From positions 124,001 through 188,000 of the forward strand of contig NZ_JAUSXK010000001.1 in the NCBI RefSeq assembly GCF_030815955.1: 64,000 bases of DNA, given 5' to 3'. The position numbers and the translations under genes were made by a program. Below, in pieces: positions 52,632 to 60,943 of this stretch (position 1 is the stretch's first letter; every line of letters begins with the position of its first letter). Below the pieces are notes generated by a model that saw only the letters and a list, made by a program, of their open reading frames with translations, did no database searches and was not told where the DNA came from. This DNA is from Microbacterium murale (GTDB lineage Bacteria; Actinomycetota; Actinomycetes; Actinomycetales; Microbacteriaceae).

Positions 52632-53267
52632 TCAGGAGAGCTGCTGGCGCACGTAACTGAGGAGAACGCTGCGAAGCTCGGCCATCAGGGCGTCTCGTTC
52701 TGCTCCCGTGGCATCCGTGATCAGCGGCACCATGCCGCGAACAAGTTGAATCACCACGGTCGCAATGCGTGCGACGTCGGCCGGTTGATGGTCGGACAGG
52801 ACCAGACCGAGGAGGTGAGCGACGCTCTGATGGATGCTGGCCTGGATCGGGGCGACGGCTTCTCGGAGGCCGGCCGGCATATCCGTCCTGGAGAAGATCG
52901 CCTTGAAGCCCGGGTGGGCGAGATTGAAGGCCATCAGCGGCCCCAGCACAGTATCGACGAGCTCGGGGAGACTGGTGTCGACGACTCTGTCGGTCGCGAA
53001 CACTTCGCCGCGCAGCGCCGTCAGCTTCAGTGCGTAGTGCTCGGCAAGCGCGTGGGCGATGTCGCCCTTGTTCTTGAAGTACTGGTAGAGCGAGCCAGGT
53101 GAGATGCCGGCCTCCGCAGCGATCGCGTTGGTCGTAGCCGAATCGTAGCCATCTCTGGCGAATACCGCTGCGGCCGCGTGCAGGATCAGCTCAATGCGCT
53201 GTTGGCCTCGAGCCTGCCTACGGGGCTGAGCCCGCGCATCCCCTGCGCTTTCATCCTTGCCCGCCAT
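52632..53267 (-). CDS. TetR family regulator of the MMPL exporter
   Basis: A 211-aa regulator. After a charged N-terminus, the helix-turn-helix spans residues ~20-65 (RIELILHAAAAVFARDGYDSATTNAIAAEAGISPGSLYQYFKNKGDIAHAL). The ATG at 53267 has AGAGGGGG just upstream. It is divergent from an MMPL transporter gene and the shared region contains two nearly identical 20-bp palindromes. Repression of the exporter and of itself, lifted by the exported compound, is the simplest reading. Confidence 0.9.
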   Translation of the reverse strand: MAGKDESAGDARAQPRRQARGQQRIELILHAAAAVFARDGYDSATTNAIAAEAGISPGSLYQYFKNKGDIAHALAEHYALKLTALRGEVFATDRVVDTSLPELVDTVLGPLMAFNLAHPGFKAIFSRTDMPAGLREAVAPIQASIHQSVAHLLGLVLSDHQPADVARIATVVIQLVRGMVPLITDATGAERDALMAELRSVLLSYVRQQLS

Positions 53268-53293
53268 TCCCCCTCTTTTCCAACGACTAGACA

Positions 53294-53341
53294 ATGCGAG
53301 CATTAGCTCGTATATTCCTAAATGCGAGTATCTACTCGTAT
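53294..53341. promoter_or_regulatory. Two 20-bp palindromic operators in TetR/MMPL region
   Basis: ATGCGAG-N6-CTCGTAT occurs at 53294-53313 and 53322-53341. The arms are the same in both copies and only the centre differs. The copies are 28 bp apart. The second overlaps a TATAAC -10 box toward the MMPL gene. They are the likely binding sites of the adjacent TetR protein. Confidence 0.8.
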
Positions 53342-53410
53342 AACTTAGCAGGCTTCGCGGATGCCCGCCTTCCGACTCGTCCACGCCCGACAAGCCCAAT
53401 GGAGAAGTCC

Positions 53411-55666
53411 ATGACCAGCCTCCCGCCCCCAGCCACTGCCCTCGAGCGCCTCGGTGACCTGAGCTACCGACGGCGGTGGCCGGTGCTGATCGTCGCACTG
53501 ATCGTGCTCGCCGGCCTTGCGGCCGTCGCCGCCGGCGCACTTTCGTCCTTCGTGCTCAACCGCTGGGAGGCCGCCGGCACCGAGTCGGTGGCGGCGCAGG
53601 AGGTTCTGCGCGACGAGTTCGCCACCGGCAACTCGAATCTGATCCTCCTCGTCACCGCCGCTGGCGGCGACGTGGACGATCCCGTCGTCACTGCCTCCGC
53701 GACCGCGGTCGCCGACGAACTCGCCGAGGAGGAAGCGGTGAACGAGGTGTGGTCGTACTGGTCGCTCGGCGGCGATACGACTCTCCGCAGCGAGGACGGC
53801 GCGTCGGCCATGGTCCTGGCGCACGTCACCGGCGATGCGACCGAAGCCCGCGCAGCAATCGCCGAATACATACCCGCTTACACGCGAGACGACGGTGCGA
53901 TCACCGTTCGGGTCGCGGGTGCGGAGGCTGCATCCACGCAGATCAGTGCGCAGGCAACGCAAGACTTCCTCCGAGCCGAAGTCATCATCATCCCGCTCAT
54001 GCTCGTGCTGCTGATCTTCATCTACCGCCGCGTGAGCTCTGCGCTGCTGACCCTCGGAATCGGCCTCTTCTCGGTCGTTGCCACTCTCGCAGGACTGCGT
54101 GCTCTGACTTCCGTTGTCGAGATCGCCAGCTTCGCCTCCAACATCGTGCTCGTCATGGGGATCGGACTCGGCGTCGACTACAGCTTGTTCGTCATCTCTC
54201 GCTTCCGGGAAGCGCTCGGCCGCGGCTCAAGCGTCCGTCTCGCCCTTCGGGAGACTCTGAACACGGCGGGGCGCACTGTCGTGTTCAGCGGACTGACGGT
54301 CGCAGCATCGGTCGCCGTGCTGCTCGCACTGCCCTTCCCGTTTCTGCGCTCCTTCGCCTATGCCGGTGTACTCACAGTCATCACCGCCGCCGTCGGCGCG
54401 CTCGTGATCCTGCCCGCCGCACTCGCCGTCATCGGCGAGCGCGCGGCCCGGCGCGGCGTCACGGTTCCGGAATCGAAGCCTCCGGAACAGGGAGGCTGGT
54501 ACCGGGTAGGTGCGCGGGTCATGCGCCGTCCGATCCTGTGGGGCGGCGGCGCACTGGTCGCACTACTCGCCTTGGCGTCACCAGCCATCGGTCTGCAGAT
54601 CGGGGTGCCCGACGTTCGCGTGCTCGCTCAGGGCGCCTCCGTGCGCGACACATACGATCAGCTCCGCGACGACTTCACCACCGAAGCCAACGACGCCATC
54701 CAGGTGATCGAGACCGGCGGCGCATCGCCGACTGATGCCGATCTGGGGGCATACGCTGCCGAGCTATCCAGTGTCGACGGCATCGCGCAGGTGAACTCCT
54801 CTGTCGGCGTGTACTCCGAGGGCGCCCGAATCGCTGCGGGAGATGATCGACTGACATCCCGCGACACCGCACGACTCGATGTGATCCCGACCCGGGACGC
54901 TTTGTACGGCACCGGTGGCGACCGTCTCGTCGCCGATATCCGCGCGCTCGACAGCCCCTTCGAGACCTTCCTCGTCGGTGGCTACCCTGCTCAGCTCGCC
55001 GACTTCCGTGAGGCTCTGCTCGAGCGGCTGCCCCTCATCGCCGGGCTCATCCTCGCCGTCACGTTCGTGCTGTTGTTCCTGCTGACCGGCAGCCTCCTCC
55101 TACCGCTCAAGGCGACGGTGCTGAACCTCCTCAGCATCGGCGTGATGTTCGGTGTCCTCACTACGGTGTTCCAGAACGGTTTCCTCGCCGATGTGATCGG
55201 GTTCACTCCCGTGGGAAGCCTTGACCCGGCATTCCCGATCCTCATGTTCTGCGTCGTCTACGGACTCTCCATGGACTATGAAGTCTTCATGATCTCCCGC
55301 ATCCGCGAAGAGTACGAACGCACCGGCGACAACCAACGCGCCGTGCTTGTCGGACTCCAACGCAGCGCACCCCTCATCACCGCGGCCGCACTCACTCTGG
55401 CCGTGTCGTTCGGTGTCTACGCCACCAGCTCCGTGATGTACCTCCAGATGGTCGGCATCGGCGTCGCGGTCGCGATCATCGTCGACGCGACCGTCATCCG
55501 CGGCATCCTCGTCCCGTCATTCATGCGACTCGCTGGACGGGCCAACTGGTGGGCCCCCGCCTTCCTCACCCCGATCTTTCGGCGGTTCGGTCTTCGCGAA
55601 GAGCCGGTCGGCACGTTCGACGCGCGACCTCCGGCGATGGTGAAGCGGATCGCGAAGGCGCGCTGA
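53411..55666 (+). CDS. MMPL family RND-type transporter
   Basis: A 751-aa transporter with two repeats of one helix, a large extracellular loop and five helices (first repeat helices at ~25-50 and ~180-330; second at ~380-400 and ~545-700). Conserved parts are ASFASNIVLVMGIGLGVDYSLFVISRFREAL near residue 240-270 and FCVVYGLSMDYEVFMISRIREEYERTGD near 612-640; the VDYS and MDYE motifs carry the proton-relay Asp and Tyr. Family members export lipids, siderophores or drugs by proton motive force. The ATG at 53411 has GGAGAA 4 nt upstream. The divergent TetR and two operators suggest a ligand-induced efflux system. Confidence 0.92.
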   Translation: MTSLPPPATALERLGDLSYRRRWPVLIVALIVLAGLAAVAAGALSSFVLNRWEAAGTESVAAQEVLRDEFATGNSNLILLVTAAGGDVDDPVVTASATAVADELAEEEAVNEVWSYWSLGGDTTLRSEDGASAMVLAHVTGDATEARAAIAEYIPAYTRDDGAITVRVAGAEAASTQISAQATQDFLRAEVIIIPLMLVLLIFIYRRVSSALLTLGIGLFSVVATLAGLRALTSVVEIASFASNIVLVMGIGLGVDYSLFVISRFREALGRGSSVRLALRETLNTAGRTVVFSGLTVAASVAVLLALPFPFLRSFAYAGVLTVITAAVGALVILPAALAVIGERAARRGVTVPESKPPEQGGWYRVGARVMRRPILWGGGALVALLALASPAIGLQIGVPDVRVLAQGASVRDTYDQLRDDFTTEANDAIQVIETGGASPTDADLGAYAAELSSVDGIAQVNSSVGVYSEGARIAAGDDRLTSRDTARLDVIPTRDALYGTGGDRLVADIRALDSPFETFLVGGYPAQLADFREALLERLPLIAGLILAVTFVLLFLLTGSLLLPLKATVLNLLSIGVMFGVLTTVFQNGFLADVIGFTPVGSLDPAFPILMFCVVYGLSMDYEVFMISRIREEYERTGDNQRAVLVGLQRSAPLITAAALTLAVSFGVYATSSVMYLQMVGIGVAVAIIVDATVIRGILVPSFMRLAGRANWWAPAFLTPIFRRFGLREEPVGTFDARPPAMVKRIAKAR

Positions 55667-55797
55667 CGACACAACCCGGGCCTCGAAGAGCTCAGATCCG
55701 CCTGCGTTCGCATATTTCAGTATGCGCCGGTGCTGTTCAGGTGTCGATCGCCGTCGACCCGCGGAGAAAGCGCCATGTGATTCCCGGGACGAGGCCG

Positions 55798-56616
55798 TCA
55801 GATTGACGTCAACTCGATGAAGAGGCCGAAGTGGTCGCTCGCCCAAACCCCGTCCACCGGCTCATCGTGGACCAGGGAGCATGTCTCGATCTGCAAGGCC
55901 GCAAGCCCGTCAAGTCCACTTCGCACGAGGAGGTGATCGATCTGCCGGTACGGCCAGTTGCGCATTCCCGCCGTCAACGGATTGCGGACCGGATCGATCG
56001 TCACACACGGCTCGAACGGATGGACCGCATCCCATGCCCGCTGATACGACGTGCTCTCCCCGGCGAGCGACTGAAGCCCGGTGAGGAACCGCAGGCTGCT
56101 CGCGTGCGGTTCGGCGTCGAGATCACCGCCCAGCACCACCGGAATGTCGGGATCGCACGTGGCCGCGACCCTGCGCGCGACGACGACGGCCTGCCGTTCC
56201 CGCTCGCTCTCGCGATCCACGGCGGCGTCGGGGAAGTGATTCACGATCACAAGGTCTCCGATGGGCGATGTCACGCGAACGATCAACGCAGCCCACGCGA
56301 ACTCATCGATCGGTGGACCGCCCTCAGTGAGATCGACCTCCTCGATCAATGTCATCGGCCACCGGCTCGCAATCGAGATCCCACTGGACTCCTGGGCTGA
56401 TCTGGCTGCCGAATGCACGACGTTCCAGTCCGACGGCACCAGATCGCGGGTCTGATCGTAGTCGGAAGACCAGACCTCCTCCTGAAACAGAACGATGTCG
56501 GGTCGCAGGCTGACGACACCGCGTGCGAGAACTTCCCGACGATCTTCCCAGCCGGCCCGTCGCGCATAGATGTTGTGAGTGTAGATCCGCACACGGCGAC
56601 CAGTCGACTCTGACAT
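55798..56616 (-). CDS. Endonuclease/exonuclease/phosphatase family protein
   Basis: A 272-aa metal-dependent phosphoesterase fold. Expected motifs are present: THNIYARRAGWEDRREVLA with the first metal region near residue 13, PDIVLFQEEVWS with a metal-binding Glu near 45, VIVNHFPDAAVDRESERERQ near 120-140, VVLGGDLDAEPHASSL with catalytic Asp near 158, and WASDHFGLFIELT at the end with the Asp-His pair. It has no signal peptide. Substrate may be DNA, phospholipid or inositol phosphate. The ATG at 56616 is 6 nt after TAAGAT (56623-56628), so leaderless. The gap of about 130 nt before the preceding MMPL stop holds nothing recognisable. Confidence 0.88.
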   Translation of the reverse strand: MSESTGRRVRIYTHNIYARRAGWEDRREVLARGVVSLRPDIVLFQEEVWSSDYDQTRDLVPSDWNVVHSAARSAQESSGISIASRWPMTLIEEVDLTEGGPPIDEFAWAALIVRVTSPIGDLVIVNHFPDAAVDRESERERQAVVVARRVAATCDPDIPVVLGGDLDAEPHASSLRFLTGLQSLAGESTSYQRAWDAVHPFEPCVTIDPVRNPLTAGMRNWPYRQIDHLLVRSGLDGLAALQIETCSLVHDEPVDGVWASDHFGLFIELTSI

Positions 56617-56713
56617 GTGCCGATCTTACAAAGAAGCGGGCGCCACTTCGTGGCAGAACGATCTCCAGGTGACAGAAGCGAGTAATACGCGCCCTGGTCG
56701 ACTTCGCAACCCG

Positions 56714-56730
56714 CTTCAGCCCGGATTCAG
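56714..56730 (+). promoter_or_regulatory. TTCAG direct repeats upstream of response regulator
   Basis: CTTCAG at 56714-56719 and ATTCAG at 56725-56730 are spaced 11 bp, one helical turn, which is typical for OmpR-type regulators binding as head-to-tail dimers. They lie 24-40 nt before the response regulator start. The same CTTCAG motif recurs upstream of the PepSY-like gene. Confidence 0.65.
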
Positions 56731-56753
56731 CGTTGAGCGGCCACACTGGAGGA

Positions 56754-57431
56754 ATGCGGATCCTGGTGGTGGACGACGAGGTGCGCCTGGCCGACGGTGT
56801 GCGCCGCGGTCTCGAGGCCGAGGGGTTCGCCGTCGATGTCGCACACAACGGCGTCGACGGACTCTGGCGGGCGCGGGAGACGCGCTACGACGCGATCGTG
56901 CTCGACCTGATGATGCCGGGCATGAGCGGGTGGAAGGTGTGCGAGGCGCTGCGCGCCGAGGAGAACTGGACACCTGTGCTGATGCTCACCGCGAAGGACG
57001 GCGAGTGGGATCAGGTCGAGGCGCTGGAGACCGGGGCCGACGACTACGTCACGAAGCCGTTCTCGTTCGCGATCCTGGTGGCACGCCTGCGCGCGCTCGT
57101 CCGCCGCGGCGCCGTCGCGCGCCCGGCGATTCTGGAAGCGGGCGATCTGCGGCTCGACCCCGCCGCGCACCGCGTCTGGCGCGGCGAGAGCGTCGTCACG
57201 CTGACCGCGCGGGAGTTCTCCGTACTGGAGTACCTGATGCGCCATCGCGGCCAGGTGCTGTCGAAGCGCGCCCTCATCGACGGCGTCTGGGACGACGACT
57301 TCGACGGTGACCCGAACATCGTCGAGGTGTACGTCGGGCACCTTCGCCGCAAGCTCGACAAGCCGTTCGGCCGCGAGGCGATCGAGACCATCCGCGGTGC
57401 GGGCTACCGGCTGGCGGCAGACGGTGGCTAG
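56754..57431 (+). CDS. OmpR/PhoB-family response regulator
   Basis: A 225-aa response regulator. The receiver domain has acidic residues at VVDDE (7-9), the phosphorylation site Asp51 (VLDLMMPG), Thr79 and Lys101 (TKPFS). The winged-helix DNA-binding domain spans residues ~125-222 (LTAREFSVLEYLMRHRGQVLSKRALIDGVW, then NIVEVYVGHLRRKLDKPFG). The start ATG at 56754 is preceded by CACACT and GGAGGA; it may be leaderless or weakly ribosome-bound. Its gene overlaps the histidine kinase gene by 8 nt. Direct repeats upstream suggest autoregulation. Confidence 0.94.
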   Translation: MRILVVDDEVRLADGVRRGLEAEGFAVDVAHNGVDGLWRARETRYDAIVLDLMMPGMSGWKVCEALRAEENWTPVLMLTAKDGEWDQVEALETGADDYVTKPFSFAILVARLRALVRRGAVARPAILEAGDLRLDPAAHRVWRGESVVTLTAREFSVLEYLMRHRGQVLSKRALIDGVWDDDFDGDPNIVEVYVGHLRRKLDKPFGREAIETIRGAGYRLAADGG

Positions 57432-58758
57432 CCGCGGCCGGCGCCCGGTTCGCGGTTGGCGTTCGGTGCGCGGCAGGACGACGCTCGGGGCGACGGTCGT
57501 CGTCGCGGTCGCGTTGATCGTCGGCGCCTTCTCGTTCTACGGCGTTCTCAGCGCCAGCATCCATGGCAGCACGGAGCGCGCGGCGGAGCAGCGCCTCGAA
57601 GAACTCGCCGGACGTCTCGACGGCGCCGGCGGAGACGTGATCGACGCGATCGATGACGAGATCGTGCAGCTCATCGAACCGGACGGGTCCGTCCGCGTCG
57701 CCAGCGAGGATGCCCGCGAAGCGCTGGGATCGAACGCGCTCCCCGTCTCCGACGACGCGCAGACGCTCATCGTCGACGAGGAGCAGATGCTTGTGGTCTC
57801 GGAAGACCTCGACGGCGACCAGAGTCTCGTGCTCGCCGTCTCGATGGAGGACGACGCGGACACCCTGGCGACGGTCTCGACCCTGCTGGCCGTCGCTGTT
57901 CCGCTGCTCCTGCTCCTCGTCGCGGTGACCACCTGGCTCGTCGTCGGCCGCGCGCTCCGCCCGGTCGAGCGCATCCGCGAGCACGTCGACGGCATCACCG
58001 CCGAGCGCCTCCACCAGCGCGTGCCGGTGCCGGACACGGCGGATGAGATCGCCGCGCTCGCGACCACCATGAACGGCATGCTCGATCGGCTCGATGCCGC
58101 CGCGACCGCACAGCGGCGATTCGTGTCGGACGCGTCGCACGAGCTGCGCTCTCCGCTCGCGACCATCCGCCAGCATGCGGAGCTCGCTCAGGCCCATCCC
58201 GACGTGACGAGCATCGGCGAGCTCGCGGAGGTCGTCTCGGAGGAGGGGTTGCGTCTGCAGGGCATCGTAGAGTCGCTGCTGCTGCTCGCCCGGCTCGACG
58301 AGGGCGCGAGTACGCACGACGAGGCGATGGACCTCGACGACATCGCACTCGGCGAGGTGCGGCGGTTGCGCGCGGCGGGGCTCGAGGTCGACGGCTCCGG
58401 CATCCACGCCGCGCAGGTGCACGGCGACCCGCGCCTGCTGGGTCAGCTGGTGCGCAATCTCTCCGACAATGCCGCCCGCCACAGCCGTGGCCGAGTCGCG
58501 ATCAGCGTGACGCCATCGGATCGGTACGTGTTCGTCACGGTCGAGGACGACGGCGCCGGCGTGCCGGCTGAGGAGCGGGAGCGGATCTTCGAACGCTTCG
58601 TCCGGCTCGACGAGGCGCGCAGCCGCGACGCCGGGGGCAGCGGACTCGGCCTCGCGATTGCACGGGGCATCGCAGCGTCAGCTCACGGCACTCTCGTCGT
58701 GGACGACTCGCGCTGGGGCGGCGCACGCTTCGTGCTCGCACTGCCACTCGGCGCCTGA
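57424..58758 (+). CDS. Two-component sensor histidine kinase
   Basis: A 444-aa sensor kinase. Two membrane helices (~23-45 and ~157-180) enclose a ~110-residue extracellular sensor loop that is highly acidic (EELAGRLDGAGGDVIDAIDDEIVQ, LIVDEEQMLVVSEDLDGDQS). A HAMP domain follows. The phosphoacceptor is in FVSDASHELRSPLATIR, with His near residue 239. The ATP-binding domain has NLSDNAARHSRG near 343, DDGAGVPAEERERIFERF near 377 and GGSGLGLAIARGIA near 405. The GTG at 57424 overlaps the response regulator. The acidic sensor and the acidic PepSY-like protein next door point to cation or cationic-peptide sensing, which is inference. Confidence 0.93.
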   Translation: MASRGRRPVRGWRSVRGRTTLGATVVVAVALIVGAFSFYGVLSASIHGSTERAAEQRLEELAGRLDGAGGDVIDAIDDEIVQLIEPDGSVRVASEDAREALGSNALPVSDDAQTLIVDEEQMLVVSEDLDGDQSLVLAVSMEDDADTLATVSTLLAVAVPLLLLLVAVTTWLVVGRALRPVERIREHVDGITAERLHQRVPVPDTADEIAALATTMNGMLDRLDAAATAQRRFVSDASHELRSPLATIRQHAELAQAHPDVTSIGELAEVVSEEGLRLQGIVESLLLLARLDEGASTHDEAMDLDDIALGEVRRLRAAGLEVDGSGIHAAQVHGDPRLLGQLVRNLSDNAARHSRGRVAISVTPSDRYVFVTVEDDGAGVPAEERERIFERFVRLDEARSRDAGGSGLGLAIARGIAASAHGTLVVDDSRWGGARFVLALPLGA

Positions 58759-58787
58759 CCAGGCGGATCCGCGGTTCCTGAAGAAGC

Positions 58788-58814
58788 CTTCAGGATGCTT
58801 CAGGGAGGCTTCAG
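58788..58814 (+). promoter_or_regulatory. Triple CTTCAG repeat upstream of PepSY-like gene
   Basis: CTTCAG occurs at 58788, 58798 and 58809, with spacings of 10 and 11 bp. The array sits at about -30 to -50 relative to the PepSY-like start codon and just upstream of a GACGAT -10 candidate (58826-58831) that lies 6 nt before the ATG at 58838. This fits activation by the adjacent response regulator. Confidence 0.7.
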
Positions 58815-58837
58815 CGCCCTCGCGAGACGATCGTGAC

Positions 58838-59662
58838 ATGGACGACAAGACACCCACTCCCGACCAGACCCCCGACCACACGCCTCACATCCCGGAGTCC
58901 GCGCCCGATGCTCAGACGGTTCCCGTGGCGCCGACGTCGGGCGAGGCGCCGCATCCGGCGGCCCCAGCAGCTACTCCTGCTCCCGTTCACTCCGAGGGGA
59001 AGCCCGGACGCAAGCGGGCGCTCCTCATCGGCGGTGGCATCGCGGCGGCCGTGCTGCTCGCCGGCGGCGGCATCGCGGTCGGCGCGGCGATCGGAGACGA
59101 GTTCGGCGATGACGACGGTTCATCGATATCCGACGACGCTGGCCACGATGATGCGCACGACGATGACGCGTCCCGCGACGACGGCGGCCACGACGACAGC
59201 ACTGACGACGGTGCGTCTTCGAACGGCAGCGGTTCGGGCACCGGCATCGGAACGGCATCGGCCGATGAGTTGATCGGCATCGCGGATGCCGCGCGCGGCG
59301 CAGCTGAGGGCGACGTCACTTCGATCGACGCGAAACGAGACGGCACCTGGGAGGTGCAGTTGACGAACGCCGCAGGTGACGAGACCGATGTCCGCGTCGA
59401 CGAAGAGCTCGCCGCATCCGTCATCTCGACCGACCCGGCCGACGGCGACGACACGGCCGCCAGTCTGAGCCTGGACGACGAGACGATCCGCGAACTGGTC
59501 ACCGCCGCGCTCGCCGAAACCGACGGGATGATCACCGACCTCGACGTCGACGGCGACGAGGTAAGCCCGTACGACGCGTCCGTCCTCACGTCAGACAACC
59601 GCTCGATCGACATCGACTTCAGCGCGGACTTCGCCGTCGTCGGCACCGACATCGACGACTGA
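58838..59662 (+). CDS. Membrane-anchored PepSY-like protein with Asp/His-rich stalk
   Basis: A 274-aa protein. A Pro/Thr/Ala-rich cytoplasmic start (~50 residues) is followed by a single membrane helix (LLIGGGIAAAVLLAGGGIAVGAAIG, ~62-86), then an extremely acidic stalk with Asp, His and Ser (DDDGSSISDDAGHDDAHDD and more, ~90-130), and a C-terminal PepSY-like domain (ADAARGAAEGDVTSIDAKRDGTWEVQLT and a second half around 210-265). Asp/His clusters often bind divalent metals. It is the third gene of the two-component locus with its own probable promoter and CTTCAG repeats, so it is a likely target, perhaps a feedback partner of the kinase. The stalk and domain boundaries are estimates. Confidence 0.82.
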   Translation: MDDKTPTPDQTPDHTPHIPESAPDAQTVPVAPTSGEAPHPAAPAATPAPVHSEGKPGRKRALLIGGGIAAAVLLAGGGIAVGAAIGDEFGDDDGSSISDDAGHDDAHDDDASRDDGGHDDSTDDGASSNGSGSGTGIGTASADELIGIADAARGAAEGDVTSIDAKRDGTWEVQLTNAAGDETDVRVDEELAASVISTDPADGDDTAASLSLDDETIRELVTAALAETDGMITDLDVDGDEVSPYDASVLTSDNRSIDIDFSADFAVVGTDIDD

Positions 59663-59695
59663 GCGGGTCGCGTCCTGCACCGCTGGCGTCGGGGA

Positions 59696-60943
59696 TCATC
59701 GCAGCCGACTCGCAGTATTCGCACGTCGGAATCGAGGATGGGTGAGGACGAACACCGTGACAATGAGCATGATCGCGGCTGCGGTGATGACGGGCAACGG
59801 CGCCCAGAGGCCGTAGAGCGCCGTACCGGCAGTGGGGGCGATGACAAAGGTGAGTCCAGTCGTCGCACCGATTACTCCGGCGAGACCGCCCTGTTCTTCT
59901 CTGCCGATCAGGAGGGTGGGGCCGGCGGTGTAGCCGGGCATGGCGATGCCCAAGCCGAGTCCGACCAGCAGGACGGCGGCGAACAGCAGCACCGAACCTG
60001 CGTCGACGATCAACACCAGGAAGCCCATGAGCGCGATCACGCCGCCGACGCGTAGCAGGGTCGCAGGCTTCCAGCCGCTGCGAGGAACGACGACGGTCTG
60101 CGCGAGGACCATACCGACGCCCGCGGCGAGGAGTGCGCCGCCGGTGACCAGGCCTGTGGTTGCTGCATCGAGTCCGAGGCGGTCTTGGACGATGAACCCT
60201 GTGATGACTTGGATGAATCCGAGTGCGGTGAACATTCCGAATCCGGCGAGCAGGAACGGCCACACGCGCGGGTCGAGTGGACTGATGCGTACAGGCGCCT
60301 GGATGAGTTCGTGGCGGGGTTCGCGGCGGAGGCGGAAGACGATGAGAGCGAGGCCGACGGTGAGGAGGATGGGTACGGCGATGAGCGGGCTGATGAGTCC
60401 GAACGCCGAGAGGAGTCCGCCGACGATGGAGCCACCGATCATCGCTATGCCTTGCACTGCACCGACCGCGGCCATGCCCTTCACTCGAGCGCTCTCATCG
60501 GTCGTGACGTCGGCGATGTAGGCCTGCGCCGTGGGCGGCACTGCTGCGATCGCCGTGCCGAAACCGATCCCGCGCAGTATCACGAACAGCACGAACAGGA
60601 GTGTTCCGGTGATCGCGCCGGTCATGCCGAGCCAGGCCAGCACCGCGAACAGTGCCATGGTGACCACGGCGAGGCAGAAGGCGGCCACGAGTACGGGCTT
60701 GCGTCCCCAGGATTGGGAGCGGCGTCCCCAGAACTGGCTGGTGAGCACGATCATGATCGCGGCCGCGCTGATGGTGACCCCGATCTGCCATTCGGCAAGC
60801 CCTACCTCGCGCGACAGGGGCGCGATGATCGGGTTGAGGGTCATCTGGCCGAGGTAGATGAGGAATACGGCTCCCAGCAGCAGCGGAATCTGCGAGCGCG
60901 ATGTTGTCGGCCGCGTTGCCGTGTCGGTGGTCGGCGGGGTCAT
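59696..60943 (-). CDS. MFS transporter
   Basis: A 415-aa major facilitator with twelve predicted helices. The loop between helices 2 and 3 contains the MFS motif A remnant GRRSQSWGRKPVL near residue 73-86. Family features include LRGIGFGTAIAAVPPTAQAYIADVTTDESARVKGMAAVGAVQGIAMIGGSIVGG. The ATG at 60943 overlaps the fused ECF ATPase stop (ATGA), so it is the last gene of the ECF operon. It probably exports or imports the same or a related compound. The role is inferred from linkage. Confidence 0.9.
   Translation of the reverse strand: MTPPTTDTATRPTTSRSQIPLLLGAVFLIYLGQMTLNPIIAPLSREVGLAEWQIGVTISAAAIMIVLTSQFWGRRSQSWGRKPVLVAAFCLAVVTMALFAVLAWLGMTGAITGTLLFVLFVILRGIGFGTAIAAVPPTAQAYIADVTTDESARVKGMAAVGAVQGIAMIGGSIVGGLLSAFGLISPLIAVPILLTVGLALIVFRLRREPRHELIQAPVRISPLDPRVWPFLLAGFGMFTALGFIQVITGFIVQDRLGLDAATTGLVTGGALLAAGVGMVLAQTVVVPRSGWKPATLLRVGGVIALMGFLVLIVDAGSVLLFAAVLLVGLGLGIAMPGYTAGPTLLIGREEQGGLAGVIGATTGLTFVIAPTAGTALYGLWAPLPVITAAAIMLIVTVFVLTHPRFRRANTASRLR

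Noticed and set aside
55667..55797. Possible small RNA or terminator in the gap after the MMPL gene
   Set aside because: No strong hairpin with a T-run and no promoter-like box pair was seen on either strand. Nothing can be supported.
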